From assembly GCF_000764305.2 (NCBI RefSeq), contig NW_025939609.1, positions 62,001-126,000 of the forward strand: 64,000 bases of DNA, in the 5' to 3' direction. The translations under genes and the position numbers were made by a program. Shown piece after piece: positions 21,981-32,673 of this stretch. Positions within the stretch are counted from its first letter, which is position 1, and each line of letters opens with the position of its first letter. This DNA is from Hyalella azteca (Eukaryota > Arthropoda > Malacostraca > Amphipoda > Hyalellidae). The notes below the pieces were generated by a model. It ran no database searches, was not told the DNA's origin, and saw nothing but the letters and a program-made list of their open reading frames with translations.

Positions 21981-23429
21981 GCTCCGGGGAAATGTACATT
22001 AAAATAGCCTGAACACGAAGTTGAGATTGACAGTAAAGCTGTGCCGTCAATTAACATAAAAACTTTGAAGAAAATCTAAGAATGTCTGTAAAAAAGTTGC
22101 CGTGGAGTTTAGAATGAAGAAAGCTATTCGCGCGGTGCTTAATTAACAACTTAAGTTTGATGGGCCAACTTTACGAGGCTCTTCCGAGGTCCCGAGGTTT
22201 GCTGAGTGAAACAAACTTGGTTTATCTTATCCAATGTTGAAAATAATTATTATTTTATAATATAATCGTAAAAGTTTAATTTTTCTGAGAACGAAGAAAA
22301 GGTTTTACCACTATTCTCTGGAATTTATATTCTGTATGAAATACAGAAGAGCTTTATGGACGAATCTCGTATTGTTCAAAGAGTGTAGAGTTAATGAGAG
22401 GGAATGTAGAATTGTTTACGAGATATTATTATAAATAATTGCTGCATGAGGGAGCCAAACCTGGAAGGTTTAAATAACCTTTACCTGAATTAACGAAAAC
22501 GTGAACGTTCTAACGAGTCAGTAGACTTTTGCTGACTCGAATTATACTTAAATGTCTCGTCAGTCATAAATGGCTAATGAGTCAATAGTCTTTTAGTGAC
22601 TCGAATTATACATACATAACAACGAAGACAGGATGGAACCTGAATTTTCAATCAAGTTCCTTGAATGGGAACTTTTCATAAAAGGGAAACGAAAGTTAAA
22701 AATTTATCCTATAGTGTCAGCGCTGCATTTTTCCCGTTGAATATTAGACTGTTATACTATTACTCCACTTTACAATAGGTTCCTAAATGTCCAAACTTAT
22801 TTGCACAACCATAATTTTCTTTCAAATATTTAAATTCAGCTACTTTGAAAAGAGAACAAACAAAACGCATCGGAAATACATATCTTAAGCCTTCAATAAA
22901 GTGTTGATGTGAATAGAGATTTCTCACATCACAGGGAAAGAGGCCGGGACTTCCTTTAGATGTGGGAAAATGAGCGAAGAGATCTCCTTTCTGGGACGAT
23001 TGTTCAGGGTAAACATCCCGCAAAATTACCCGGTCTCCGGCCACCGAAATGAAGGTGCGAAATTTAGTCGCTTCTTGGTTAGAGGCGCATCTTGAATAAT
23101 GGGCTGACCTTATTTTTTGAGTGTCTTCAGAACATGTAAGTCTATATGATAATTAGCAAAATATTTGTTCTGCGCCAGGTTGTTTAGCAACGTATCTGTC
23201 AAATAATTTGTTAGGTTATGTAGGGAGCGACATCATTGCCAGTCGGCCATAAACAATGAAGCATAAGCGCATGCAAGATAATCAACATCATAACAAAAAG
23301 CGCGTGTATGTCGTTATACATCGCAATAAGTGAATGAATGGCAATAACCGAACTTTCGGAAATGATAAGCAACATAATGTTGACAAGTTGCAGCAGTTGG
23401 TGGCATGACAAGCAACCCTGAGTTGAATC

Positions 23430-23570
23430 TCCACTGACTGGGAATGTTCAGCTCACCACTGACTGGGAATGACACCTGCACTCCTGCCACGCACACCTGC
23501 ACTCCTGCCACGCACCTGCACTCCTGCCACGCACCTGCACTCCTGCCACGCACCTGCATGCGTGTGCGTG
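23430..23570. repeat. Two minisatellites abutting: CACTGACTGGGAATG type and CACCTGCACTCCTGCCACG type
   Basis: 23,430-23,475 repeats the unit found at 24,803-24,915. From about 23,476 it changes abruptly to CACCTGCACTCCTGCCACGC units identical to those left of the N gap (30,698-30,811). Each of the second units reads CAG|GTGCGT in gene sense, resembling the donor of the adjacent exon. Confidence 0.85.
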
Positions 23571-23580
23571 TTGCAGGCAC

Positions 23581-23678
23581 CTGCACGCACTCTGTCAGCC
23601 AGGAGGAGCCCTTGCTCCTGCACTGCTGCCACAGCACCTGCAGCGCCTCCTGCAGCGCTGGTCCTGAATTTCCTGTGT
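23581..23678 (-). CDS. Exon: MAM3 LW...W strand, misplaced in this assembly
   Basis: Acceptor GTGCTGGTGCAG, donor GTGCAG|GTGCCT; phase 1 in, 0 out. It encodes DTGNSGPALQEALQVLWQQC then RSKGSSWLTECVQ. This is the MAM segment LW....G..W....V, equivalent to the exons at 13,330-13,471 (MAM4) and 3,773-3,897 (MAM5). MAM3 lacks exactly this segment. Its phases fit between 32,674-32,765 (leaves phase 1) and 29,911-29,995 (enters phase 0). They break the phase-1 chain of its map neighbours 24,912 and 19,568, which join perfectly without it. Confidence 0.82.
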
Positions 23679-24659
23679 CTGCACCAGCACAAAATTGCCA
23701 CAATTTTTTATAATTAATTTCAAGAATGAAATCAAGCAAATTAATTTGTCATTAAATTCTGGCCGCACGAGCAGAAAATGGGACAATTTTTTCAATTCAT
23801 TTCATTAATGAAATCAAGATAATTTATTTTTCTTAAAACCCCTGGCCAATCTGCTTTAATAAAAATGAATTACAATGAATCAGACCCATGATCGGCTCGT
23901 TTGAATGTCTTCATATAATTTTATAACAAGTTGCATGTTTTTCAAGTTGCATGTTTTTCAAGTTTTATGTTTGCAAGTTTGTTCAGCGCACATATACGCA
24001 CATATGCAGCTTATCCTGCAGAGAAATACAATAATTTGTTAAATTTGTAGCATATTTCAATTAGGAAAAAGTTTAAATAATATCTTTGATAATTAAAGTT
24101 ATTATATAGGCAAAAATTCCTATTAACTATTCAAATCTGCAAAATTGCAGAGTTTATTTATTTTGACAACAGGGTTTTCAGCATAAAAATTATACCGTTT
24201 TTGCTCTGGTTTCTATTTACTTGCATAGCCCATTTACATGCATAGCCTATTTACATGCATAGCCTATTTACATGCATGCATAGTCAAGCGTACAACGTAC
24301 ATCATGCATTGCTTCACATACAACGTACATCGTGCATAGCTCTATGTCATGTATGTGTGAGAATCTTAAATTAAACATAGTAAATGGATTTATTTGCATA
24401 GATCTAAATCGTTTACACGAGAAATTCCTTCAACAATTTATTTCCAATTAATTTCGTCATTTTATTTTCATTGTTAACCCATGTTAACAGTCCAATTAAT
24501 GCCAGATTAAATGATGGAACATGAAGCAAAATTTTAATGGTTGCTGAACTAAAAATTTATATTTATTTCACTGCAAAAAATTACAAATTTCATAAAAATC
24601 CTGCAAAAACCCAAATGAAATGGCGTGGGACTCTTGTTTGTACAGGGCGAGGGGAGAAG

Positions 24660-24772
24660 CCAATAACCGCGAGCCTTTCTGATGGTGGAGAGTGAGGGGA
24701 GACGGGGCTGTGTAGTGAGGGGAGACAGTGCTGTGTAGTGAGGGGAGACAGGGCTGTGTAGTGAGGGGAGAC
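24660..24772. repeat. GTGAGGGGAGAC...GCTGTGTAGT minisatellite
   Basis: Unit of ~23 bp, a near match to the array at 30,998-31,170 on the right of the N gap. It ends in adaptor sequence. Confidence 0.85.
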
Positions 24773-24802
24773 TATACACATCTAGATGTGTATAAGAGAC
24801 AG
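24773..24802. other. Nextera (Tn5 mosaic-end) junction adaptor left in the assembly
   Basis: TATACACATCT is followed by the complete 19-bp AGATGTGTATAAGAGACAG. This is the synthetic mosaic end in the inverted configuration made by mate-pair circularisation; the first 8 bases are missing. It is an artefact, not genomic sequence. Confidence 0.95.
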
Positions 24803-24911
24803 GCTCACCACTGACTGGAAATCACCACTGACTGGGAATGTACCACTGACTGGAAATGTTCAGCTCACCACTGACTGGGAATGTACCACTGACTGGAAAT
24901 GTTCAGCTCAC
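24803..24911. repeat. Exon-edge array (donor side) of LDLa2
   Basis: Repeats of CAGTGGTGAGCTGAACATTT and CCAGTCAGTGGTACATTCCC in gene sense. Each full unit contains the sequence CAGTG|GTGAGCTGAACATT that forms the real donor at 24,912. Further units lie at 23,430-23,475. Confidence 0.82.
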
Positions 24912-25106
24912 CACTGAGGCCACAGTGCATCTCATCGCTGGCGTCAGGACAGTCGGACATTCCGTCGCAGATCCATTCTTCCAGCAGCGGCCAGCCGTCC
25001 ATACACGACAGTTCGATGGACGGCAGATCATCGGTGGCCGCCTCTGCGTCGTCCACCTCCGCTGTGGACGCTAACGCCACCGATAAAATGTCCGAAACAG
25101 ACGACA
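24912..25106 (-). CDS. Exon: LDLa2 (lacks Cys1 and Cys3)
   Basis: Acceptor CTCCTATTAG, donor CAGTG|GTGAGC; phase 1 in and out. A 31-residue acidic lead (VSSVSDILSVALASTAEVDD) precedes SIELSCMDGWPLLEEWICDG and MSDCPDASDEMHC. The CDG..DC.D.SDE..C core is intact. The first and third cysteines, which normally bond to each other, are absent. It joins 19,568 in phase. Confidence 0.87.
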
Positions 25107-25109
25107 CTA

Positions 25110-25500
25110 ATAGGAGGAAATAAGTTAATTGATTTTTGACTGGGGAAAGGATTTTGAAAATGAAAATGGACATGAATGAGAATGAACGAAAATTAAGGTA
25201 TCGGTAAAAGTAAAAGAATTTCGAAGCATCCGTTATTTGTAATGGGGAGGAAAATAAGTTAATGGATTTTTTATTGGGGAAAATAACTTGGAAATGAAAA
25301 TGGACATGAGAATGAACGAAAATTAAGGTATCGGTAAAAGTAAAAGAATTTTGAAGCATACGTTATTTTTAATGGGGAGGAAAATAAGTTAATTTATTTT
25401 TTATTGGAGAAAGGATTTTGAAAATGGACATGAATGAGAATGGACGAAAATTAAGGTATCGTTAGAAGTAAAAGAATTGCGAAACGTTGGACATTTGTAA
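25110..25500. repeat. Tandem repeat, ~132-bp unit, 3 copies
   Basis: Units contain AGGAAATAAGTTAATTGATT, GAAAATGGACATGA and GAACGAAAATTAAGGTATCG. They start at the acceptor side of the LDLa2 exon. Confidence 0.85.
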
Positions 25501-25651
25501 ATGTTCAGCTCGCAGTAGCAAAGCAGGCGTGTAACGTTCTTTAAAATATTAAAGATTGAATTTAACTTAGATTTAACGCTTTTTTCAACTTTATTTGCCG
25601 GGAGGCAATGTTTCAACATCAACAAATTACTTAATTAAGAAGTTAAATCAC

Positions 25652-25750
25652 CGCAGTTTTGTTCGTCTTCGCCGCCCTTGCAGTCGTCGTAGGAGTCACA
25701 CCGCCAGTCCTCAGATATCATCGTCCCGTCCGCGCACCTGAACTGCCCGC
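25652..25750 (-). CDS. Exon: LDLa1 (lacks Cys1 and Cys3)
   Basis: Acceptor CATGCATCAG, donor TGCG|GTGATT; phase 1 in and out. It encodes GGQFRCADGTMISEDWRCDS then YDDCKGGEDEQNC. The ending DC.GGEDE..C is a good LDLa match. The pair of cysteines expected before F-x-C and after the first turn is missing, as in LDLa2 and LDLa4. Its acceptor edge is copied twice more upstream. Confidence 0.87.
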
Positions 25751-26160
25751 CTGATGCATGCAACAAATTATGTGCATTTCGAGGGAGGACTCAGCAAAAT
25801 ATATATCAATAAACAAATATAAAAAAGATGATATATCATATAAACAAAATAAGGGATAAATTGGGAATACAGTTAATAATACTGCCCGCCTGATTCATGT
25901 AAGAAATAATGTGCAATTCGAGGGAGGACTCAGCTAAATATATATCAGCAAACAAATATAAAAAAAGATGATATATCATATTAAGAAAATAAGGGATAAA
26001 TTGGGAATACAGTTAATAATACTGCCCTCCTGATTCATGTAAGAAATTATGTGCAATTTAAGGACCCGGCAAAATATATATCAGCTAACAATTATAAAAA
26101 TGTTGAAACATCATATTAACAAATTTAGGGATAATTAAGAATACAGTTTTTGCTGAATTT
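25741..26160. repeat. Exon-edge array (acceptor side) of LDLa1, ~140-bp unit, 3 copies
   Basis: CTGCCCGCCTGATGCATG at the true exon edge recurs as CTGCCCGCCTGATTCATG near 25,882 and CTGCCCTCCTGATTCATG near 26,023. Each is followed by the same intron segment (GTGCAATTCGAGGGAGGACT, ATATATCATAT). The splice acceptor is therefore present in three copies. 26,160-26,625 holds only AT-rich intron. Confidence 0.87.
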
Positions 26161-26629
26161 AGGATAGTGATCAATATTTTCAATTGTGGCTTAGATCAAG
26201 AATACAAAAGTTGATATGACAAAGATATTACAACTCAAGTTTGTATTAATAAAGTTTAAAATTTGCAGAAACATTAAAAAGTATCAAATCCAGAATCCAG
26301 TATGCAGAAAATAAGTTCTCGCGCACGAATAACATCACAAAAATCCCATTCATATCGCAAAAGTTATTTATTTCACATATGCTCTCCACAATACCCAATC
26401 CTTCATAATGGATTACGACGAATAAATCATAAACAATCTAAACATTTAATAATATAATAATTTCCATGTACCCTAACATTTACTAGTCTGACGCAGCAAT
26501 ATTTTAATGAGAAAAAGTCGCTGCAACGAATATTTGATCATGTTTATACATATATAACACATTAATTTAGTCATATTTAACTGGAAAACTTACGCTGCAA
26601 TGAATAAAAACTAAAGCCGAGCTTCTTAC

Positions 26630-26740
26630 CGTCGATCTCGCCGCGCTGGTTCATGGCCTTCCAGAAGACGTTGCGGGGAGCCTTCTTGTGGTCCGCGGAC
26701 CTCGCGCTTCTGTCCAGCCCAGCGGGGGGCGTGAATGGAA
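26630..26740 (-). CDS. Exon: linker between MAM3 and LDLa1
   Basis: Acceptor TCGTTACAG, donor GACG|GTAAGA; phase 1 in and out. It encodes VPFTPPAGLDRSARSADHKK then APRNVFWKAMNQRGEID, a basic linker without cysteine. A second frame is open, but only this one joins the LDLa1 frame and the MAM3 end. Confidence 0.8.
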
Positions 26741-27150
26741 CTGTAACGAGCGATATATAAGTTGGTACATTCAATTTATACACTTAATTGCAGTCATTTT
26801 ATCACAACTTTTGTGTGTATAGATTGCCGTCATACGTTTTTCTTAAAAAAATTTTCTGTCTATGCCGGCGGGGGGCGTGAATGGAACTGTAACGAGCAAT
26901 ATATAATTATTGGTACATTCAATTTATACTCTTAATTGAAGGCATTTTATACAACGTTTGCGTTGATAGATTGACGTCATACGTTTTTCTTAAAAAAACT
27001 TCTGTCCGGCCCAGCGGGGGGCGTGAATGAAACTGGGACGAGTTCTATGTAATTATTTGTCTATTCAATGTATAGACTTAATTGCAGTCATTTTGTGACA
27101 ACTTTTGCGTGAATAGATTGATGTCATAGGTTTTTCTTAATAACTATAAT
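26700..27150. repeat. Exon-edge array (acceptor side), ~150-bp unit, 3 copies
   Basis: The first 25-30 bp of the linker exon plus its acceptor (AGCGGGGGGCGTGAATGGAA then CTGTAAC) recur near 26,870 and 27,010. Each copy is followed by the same intron piece (TTCAATTTATA, CATACGTTTTTCTTAA). These copies keep the acceptor but not the rest of the exon. 27,150-27,900 is unique intron. Confidence 0.87.
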
Positions 27151-27899
27151 GGGTTCTAATCTGGTCAAATGACGTCTGGACCACATTCGAATATTGCACG
27201 GTGTTTCGAAAAAACAATATTAGTATTAACTTGATGCTAGTACTTCTGATAAGTTCTTCGCTTAATATTATCATCGTGAATAACTCTTATAATCATCGAT
27301 TTGCCCCGAAATTACCGGTGTTACAGCGAATTAATAATAAAGGCTCTTCCATTGCTGCAATCGTAGGCACTTATTTTTTAGGCTTCGATATCCGCCAAAG
27401 CAGAGGCAAAATTTTACAAAATTCCACTATGGTTGAACTTTTCTGAAACAGTTTTAAGGGTTAAGGTTTAAGTTTAGAAACAGTGACGACATTGATGGCT
27501 CCTGTGGGGCTGGAAACTACGTATAAAATAACGTGATTACTGCATTTTAAAACGCTGTCTCGGTGCTCGTTATTAAAGGTAGCGGGGTATGGATGACAAC
27601 TAAAAACTCTGGATTCCTATAGAATTTCATGATTCTTCAATGTAAATTTAAAATTAGAAATTCGAAAATATTTTTTATGCGAGCTGTTCAGAAGTACTTT
27701 TTTGGTTCGTACTTTACTCTTAAATAATTGTCCTAATGGTAAAAAAATTTGGTTGCAAAGCACACTAAGCAATAGCGTCATGTAAGTTTGTACCAAATGC
27801 AATGTTAAAAACTGTGTTGTTTTCGAGTAATAAACACGATATTTCTTTTTAAATAAAATGTACTATGCTAAAAAAACAGACCCTAATGATGTTCACCAC

Positions 27900-28385
27900 T
27901 TATTAACAACCACCCAATTCACCACTCACCCTTGTTATTAACGACCACCCAATTCACCACTCAACCACCCAATTCACCACTCAACCACCCAATTCACCAC
28001 TCACCCTTGTTATTAACGACCACCCAATTCATGCCACCCATGGGAGGCTGTGTCATGCCACAGAAGGTGTCATGTGCATCACACCACCACTGTGGTGCAC
28101 CAGCACCATACCGCAGTACCTCCAGCGCACCGAAGTGATGAGACTCCAAGTGACTGGAGTACCTGGAGAGATGGGTAATGTGGTGTACATGGGGAGATGG
28201 GTAATGTGGTGCACATGGGGAGATGGGTAATGTGGTGTACATGGGGAGATGGGTAATGTGGTGTACATGGGGAGATAGGTAATGTGGTGCACATGGGGAG
28301 ATGGGGAGATGGGTAATGTGGTGTACATGGGGAGATTGGTAATGTGGTGTACATGGGGAGATGGGTAATGTAGTGTACATGGGGA
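27900..28385. repeat. Simple tandem repeats (CACCCAATTCACCACT; 26-bp GGGGAGATGGGTAATG unit)
   Basis: 27,900-28,030 repeats ACCACCCAATTCACCACTCA. 28,165-28,385 repeats ATGGGGAGATGGGTAATGTG+GTGTAC about nine times. ORFs reading HHITHLP are artefacts. Confidence 0.9.
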
Positions 28386-28889
28386 ATAGATTTACAATAA
28401 CTTTAATTCTATCTATTGTAACTCTAATCGAGCTACTTCATTTAAAACTGTAGTTTTAATATTCAAAAATTAAGTCCAGAAACCAAAAGTGAAGTAGTTA
28501 TAAACTTGTAAATTTTCAGCTGCATAATTCAAAGAGAACAAAAATGGCAGAAGTCCATTTTTCAGTTTATGTAAAAGCCAGATGTGACATTTAAATGTAA
28601 ATGATTTGATGTGACATTTAAATAGCCTTTCGATTGGTGGGCGTAAAATGCAAACTTAATCTGATCGACTTCGTTAAATTTATTTTGACTAAAAAGTAAT
28701 TAAAAGCGATAAAAATAACAAATAAGAAATAAATAGAGATATAACAATTACAAATTAACAAGCTATGTTCACAGAGACAAGAAGTATTAAGTAATGCACT
28801 CGTAAAGACAACCTATGAAATAATGCTGATGTTATATTATTTAGAAGTAAAGTAGAAATATAGTTTGGCGATTTTCTTAACCGAATATG

Positions 28890-29880
28890 TCAAATCTTAA
28901 TAATTAATTCGTAAACTCAAGCGCTTCAGATTAGTAAGAGTGAGGAACTCCTCCCGGAATTCTAAGCTCAAATTAAATGCCAACCTCTAATAAATAATAT
29001 ATTAGTTATCTTAATAATTAAGTTGTAAACTGAAAAGCTTCACATTAGTAAGAAAGAAAACTCCTACCGGAATTCTAAGCTTTAATTAAATATCAACCTT
29101 TAATAAATAATGTATTAGTTATCTTAATAATTGATTTGTAAAGTCAAGCGCTTCACATTAGTAAGAGTGGGGAATTCCTACCGGAATTCTTAAGTCTAAT
29201 TAGATGTCAATAATAAATAATATATTAGTCATCTTAATAACTAAGTTGTAAACTCAAGCGCTTCACATTAGTAGGCGTGAGGAACTCTTACCGGGATTCT
29301 AAAGTCTAATTAAATGTCAATAATAAATAATATATTAGTCATCTTAATAACTAAGTTGTAAACTCAAGCGCTTCACATTAGTAGGAGTGAGGAACTCCTA
29401 CAGGGATTCTAAAGTCTAATTAAATGTCAATAATAAATAATATATTAGTCATCTTAATAACTAAGTTGTAAATTCAAGCGCTTCACATTAGTAGGAGTGA
29501 GGAACTCCTACCGGACTTCTAAGCTCTAATTAAATGTCATACTCTTAATAAATAATATATTAATTATGTTAATAATTAATTTGTAAACTCAAGCGCTTCA
29601 CATTAGAAGGAGTGAGGAATAATAAATAATATATCAGTGTCAATAATAAATAATATATTATTTATCTTAATAACTAAGTTGCAAATGCAAGCGCTTCAAA
29701 TTAGTAGTAGTCAGGAACTCCTACCGGAATTCTAAAATCTAATTAAATGGCAATAATAAATAATATACTAGTTATCATAATAATTAATAATTAATTATAA
29801 ACTCAAGCGCTTCACATTAGAAGTAGTGAGGAATCATAAATAATATATTAGTGTCAATAATAAAAAATATATTAGTTACT
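28890..29880. repeat. Tandem repeat, ~110-125-bp unit, ~8 copies, beside the MAM3 last exon
   Basis: Units carry AACTCAAGCGCTTCACATTA, GTGAGGAACTCCTACCGGAA and AATAATATATTAG. The array runs to within about 30 bp of the donor of the 29,911-29,995 exon. 28,390-28,890 is unique AT-rich sequence. Confidence 0.88.
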
Positions 29881-29910
29881 CAGAAGCGTTCATAGCGGGC
29901 GGAGATGTAC

Positions 29911-29995
29911 GACAAGGTCCTGGTGACGCCCTGAGAGCGATGTCGTCGAGATATATCCTGGACTCTGTGCCTGCTGAACCTGATCTCAGGATGAT
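29911..29995 (-). CDS. Exon: end of MAM3
   Basis: Acceptor ACCCCTCCCCTAG, donor TGTC|GTACAT; phase 0 in, 1 out. It encodes IILRSGSAGTESRIYLDDIA then LRASPGPC, a clear MAM terminus (DDIAL....GPC). A later donor at 29,880 (TCTGA|GTAACT) would extend it by ten residues but breaks the phase with the 26,740 exon. In phase it must be preceded by the exon now at 23,581, not directly by 32,674. Three ~100-bp degenerate repeats occupy 30,015-30,250. Confidence 0.85.
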
Positions 29996-30697
29996 CTAGG
30001 GGAGGGGTAAAGTGAACGTTAGGATTATTTGTTGCATTGGTTAAGAATCATTATTAAAAATCAACTGTACTTTGGAATACTGTCTGAATTCTGATGATGT
30101 AGAAGTATTTGTTGCAATGGTTAAGAATCATAATTAAAAATCAACTGCAATTGGAATACTTTACTTTGGAATACTGTTTGAATTCTGATGATGATCTAGG
30201 CGAGAAATAAATTGAACGTTAGAATTATTTGTTACAATGGTAAATAATGTCTTTCAATGGTAAAAAGTTAATTCATACGGATAAAAATTGCGCATTAATA
30301 AAGGAATGTTCAATTATTTCATGCCATGAATGGTCGAAAAAACTCTAAAACTGATGTAAGCGGCTTCAGTAAAAGCTCCTTTTCTTGGTTATAAAGATGA
30401 GGATAAGAAAAATTTACATAAGGTATCATGGAATTACTCGTAAACAGTGAAATAATTTTAGGTATGAATGAAATTCTACACCGCTGTTGGTTATGTAGGA
30501 AATGTATTCCAAGTCATGAGCTTATGAATGCAATCGAGTAATGTTGTGCATGCCATCCATTTAGCACTGCGTGCTGCGTGGATCTTTTTCTCTGTATGTT
30601 AATTATTTATCCGATTATAATATTGTTGTTTCCGTCATACTTTTATCTTAGGTTTTTCTTAGATAACGAGTACATTTCTTCTTTAGGTGAAGATTTT

Positions 30698-30811
30698 ATT
30701 CCTGCACCTGCACTCCTGCCACGCACACCTGCACTCCTGCCACGCACCTGCACTCCTGCCACGCACCTGCACTCCTGCCACGCACACCTGCACTCCTGCC
30801 ACGCACCTGCA
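30698..30811. repeat. CACCTGCACTCCTGCCACGC minisatellite, left of gap
   Basis: Same units as 23,476-23,570. In gene sense each reads TGCAG|GTGCGTGGCAGGAG. Runs into the N gap. Confidence 0.9.
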
Positions 30812-30997
30812 NNNNNNNNNNNNNNNNNNNNNNNNNNNNNNNNNNNNNNNNNNNNNNNNNNNNNNNNNNNNNNNNNNNNNNNNNNNNNNNNNNNNNNNNN
30901 NNNNNNNNNNNNNNNNNNNNNNNNNNNNNNNNNNNNNNNNNNNNNNNNNNNNNNNNNNNNNNNNNNNNNNNNNNNNNNNNNNNNNNNNNNNNNNNNN
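30812..30997. other. Assembly gap, 186 N
   Basis: Run of N between two different minisatellites. MAM3 lacks one exon precisely across this interval. The exon and both flanking arrays are found together at 23,476-24,772. Confidence 0.98.
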
Positions 30998-31170
30998 GAG
31001 GGGAGCTGGTGCTGTGTAGTGAGGGGAGCTGGTGCTGTGTAGTGAGGGGAGCTGGTGCTGTGTAGTGAGGGGAGCTGGTGCTGTGTAGTGAGGGGAGCTG
31101 GTGCTGTGTAGTGAGGGGAGCTGGTGCTGTGTAGTGAGGGGAGCTGGTGCTGTGTAGTGAGGGGAGTCGT
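30998..31170. repeat. GTGAGGGGAGCTGGTGCTGTGTA minisatellite, right of gap
   Basis: 23-bp unit, about eight near-identical copies; related to 24,660-24,772. 31,175-31,585 is unique intron. Confidence 0.92.
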
Positions 31171-31589
31171 TCAGAATTAAGTTTATCAGAGGGTCGCTGA
31201 TAAACTTAAGTGAGACGTCATATTAACTAATGAAATTAGATCCGTCAATCCTAGAAGGATTTAATTGGAAATAAATCATGACACTTGTGTTCCCTCCTGC
31301 TCTTGTGATCATTTAGTATTATTATTATATATATTATAGCAACAACTCAAGCTATTATTCCAGTTTTGGCGGGATTAGGGGACAGAAATGCCGTCTAAAA
31401 TTGCCCGAGTTATTGCAACGGGAAAAGGAAATATGTATATTCTTGATGGAATTAACCAAGTTACTTGATAAGTATTATTATTAATTTCATTCAATGTTAT
31501 TTAATATCTTTATTTACAGGATATGTCCATCGGAATTTCGGGTGCCAATTCTGTGAGAATATGTTGTTAAGAAAAAATCCTAAGCTTGC

Positions 31590-32205
31590 AAGACCTAAGT
31601 CCTAAGCACACCACACGAGTCCTAAGCTTACATCGATCCCATACCACACGAGTCCTAAGCCTACATCGATCCCACACCACACGAGTCCTAAGCCTACATC
31701 GATCCCACACCTCACGAGTCCTAAGCCTACATCGATCCCACACCACACGAGTCCTAAGCTTACATCGATCCCACACCTCACGAGTCCTATGCCTACATCG
31801 ATCCCACAAGACACGAGTCCTAAGCTCACATATAGATCATCGATCCCACACCGCACGAGTCCGAAGCTTACGTCGATCCCACACCTCACGAGTACTAAGC
31901 CTACATCGATCCCACACCACACGAGTCCTAAGCTCACATATAGATGCTTACGTCGATCCCACACCTCACGAGTACTAAGCCTACATCGATCCCACACCAC
32001 ACGAGTCCTAAGCTCACATATAGATCATCGATCCCACACCACACGAGTCCGAAGCTTACGCCGATCCCACACCACATGAGTCCTAAGCTCACATATAGAT
32101 CATAGATCCCACACCACACGAGTCCTAAGCTTACGTCGATCCCACACCACACGAGTCCTAAGCTCACATATAGATCATAGATCCCACACCACATGAGTCC
32201 GAATT
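31590..32205. repeat. Minisatellite, ~33-36-bp unit, ~17 copies
   Basis: Unit CACACGAGTCCTAAGCCTAC then ATCGATCCCACAC, with a longer variant containing CACATATAGATCATCG. ORFs on both strands are artefacts. Confidence 0.92.
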
Positions 32206-32454
32206 CCTAGTCCCCGGTCACGCTGATGCGCCACCTTCGTCGTCCTCCGTCTCCGAGTCCTCGTCGGATGTAACGTTGGACGTGTTCCGTCTATTTGCCC
32301 TCCTTTGGGCCACCTGATGCAAGATGCTGTTGCTTGTCACTTGCTGAAGGTAATTTCCCATTAGCCTTACACCTCATAAGTCATAAGGCTGCATTGATCT
32401 TGCACCTCGCAAAATCACTTCTTCTTCGTGGTGATTTCTCACAAGCCTGCTACC

Positions 32455-32615
32455 TTCGCATGCAGAACTTATCTCTCATCTCACATAACAATCCTGCTAC
32501 CGACGCATGCAGAACTTATCTTTCTTCTCACATAACAATCCTGCTACCGACGCATGCAGAACTTATCTTTCTTCTCACATAAAAATCCTGCTACCGACGC
32601 ATGCAGAACTTATTT
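32455..32615. repeat. Tandem repeat, 47-bp unit, ~3.5 copies
   Basis: Unit GCATGCAGAACTTATCTTTC then TTCTCACATAACAATCCTGC. It ends about 60 bp from the donor at 32,674. Confidence 0.88.
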
Positions 32616-32673
32616 TTATTCAGTGTTAGATACAAAATATAACAACCACTGCACAATAATTTACGTTGTTCAC

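Larger units (their letters stand above)
23476..24772. other. Probable misplaced contig block (true content of the gap at 30.8 kb)
   Basis: Its left end is the CACCTGCACTCCTGCCACGC minisatellite and its right end the GTGAGGGGAG...GCTGTGTAGT minisatellite. These are the same two arrays, in the same order and orientation, that flank the N gap at 30,812-30,997. The block interrupts the CACTGACTGGGAATG array, and its right border is sequencing adaptor. It carries a MAM3 exon. 23,700-24,660 is AT-rich intron. Confidence 0.82.

Noticed and set aside
31590..32205. Regularly spaced repeats that look array-like (CRISPR-style)
   Set aside because: Units are directly contiguous without unique spacers, in a eukaryotic intron; this is a minisatellite.
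32225..32315. Minus-strand acidic exon candidate (VAQRRANRRNTSNVTSDEDS ETEDDEG) after CATCAG
   Set aside because: It has an acceptor and possible donors, but its phase 0 conflicts with the phase-1 exit of 32,674. The chain 32,674 -> 23,678 -> 29,995 is complete without it. An alternative isoform is possible only with the weak donor AAC|GTCAGC.
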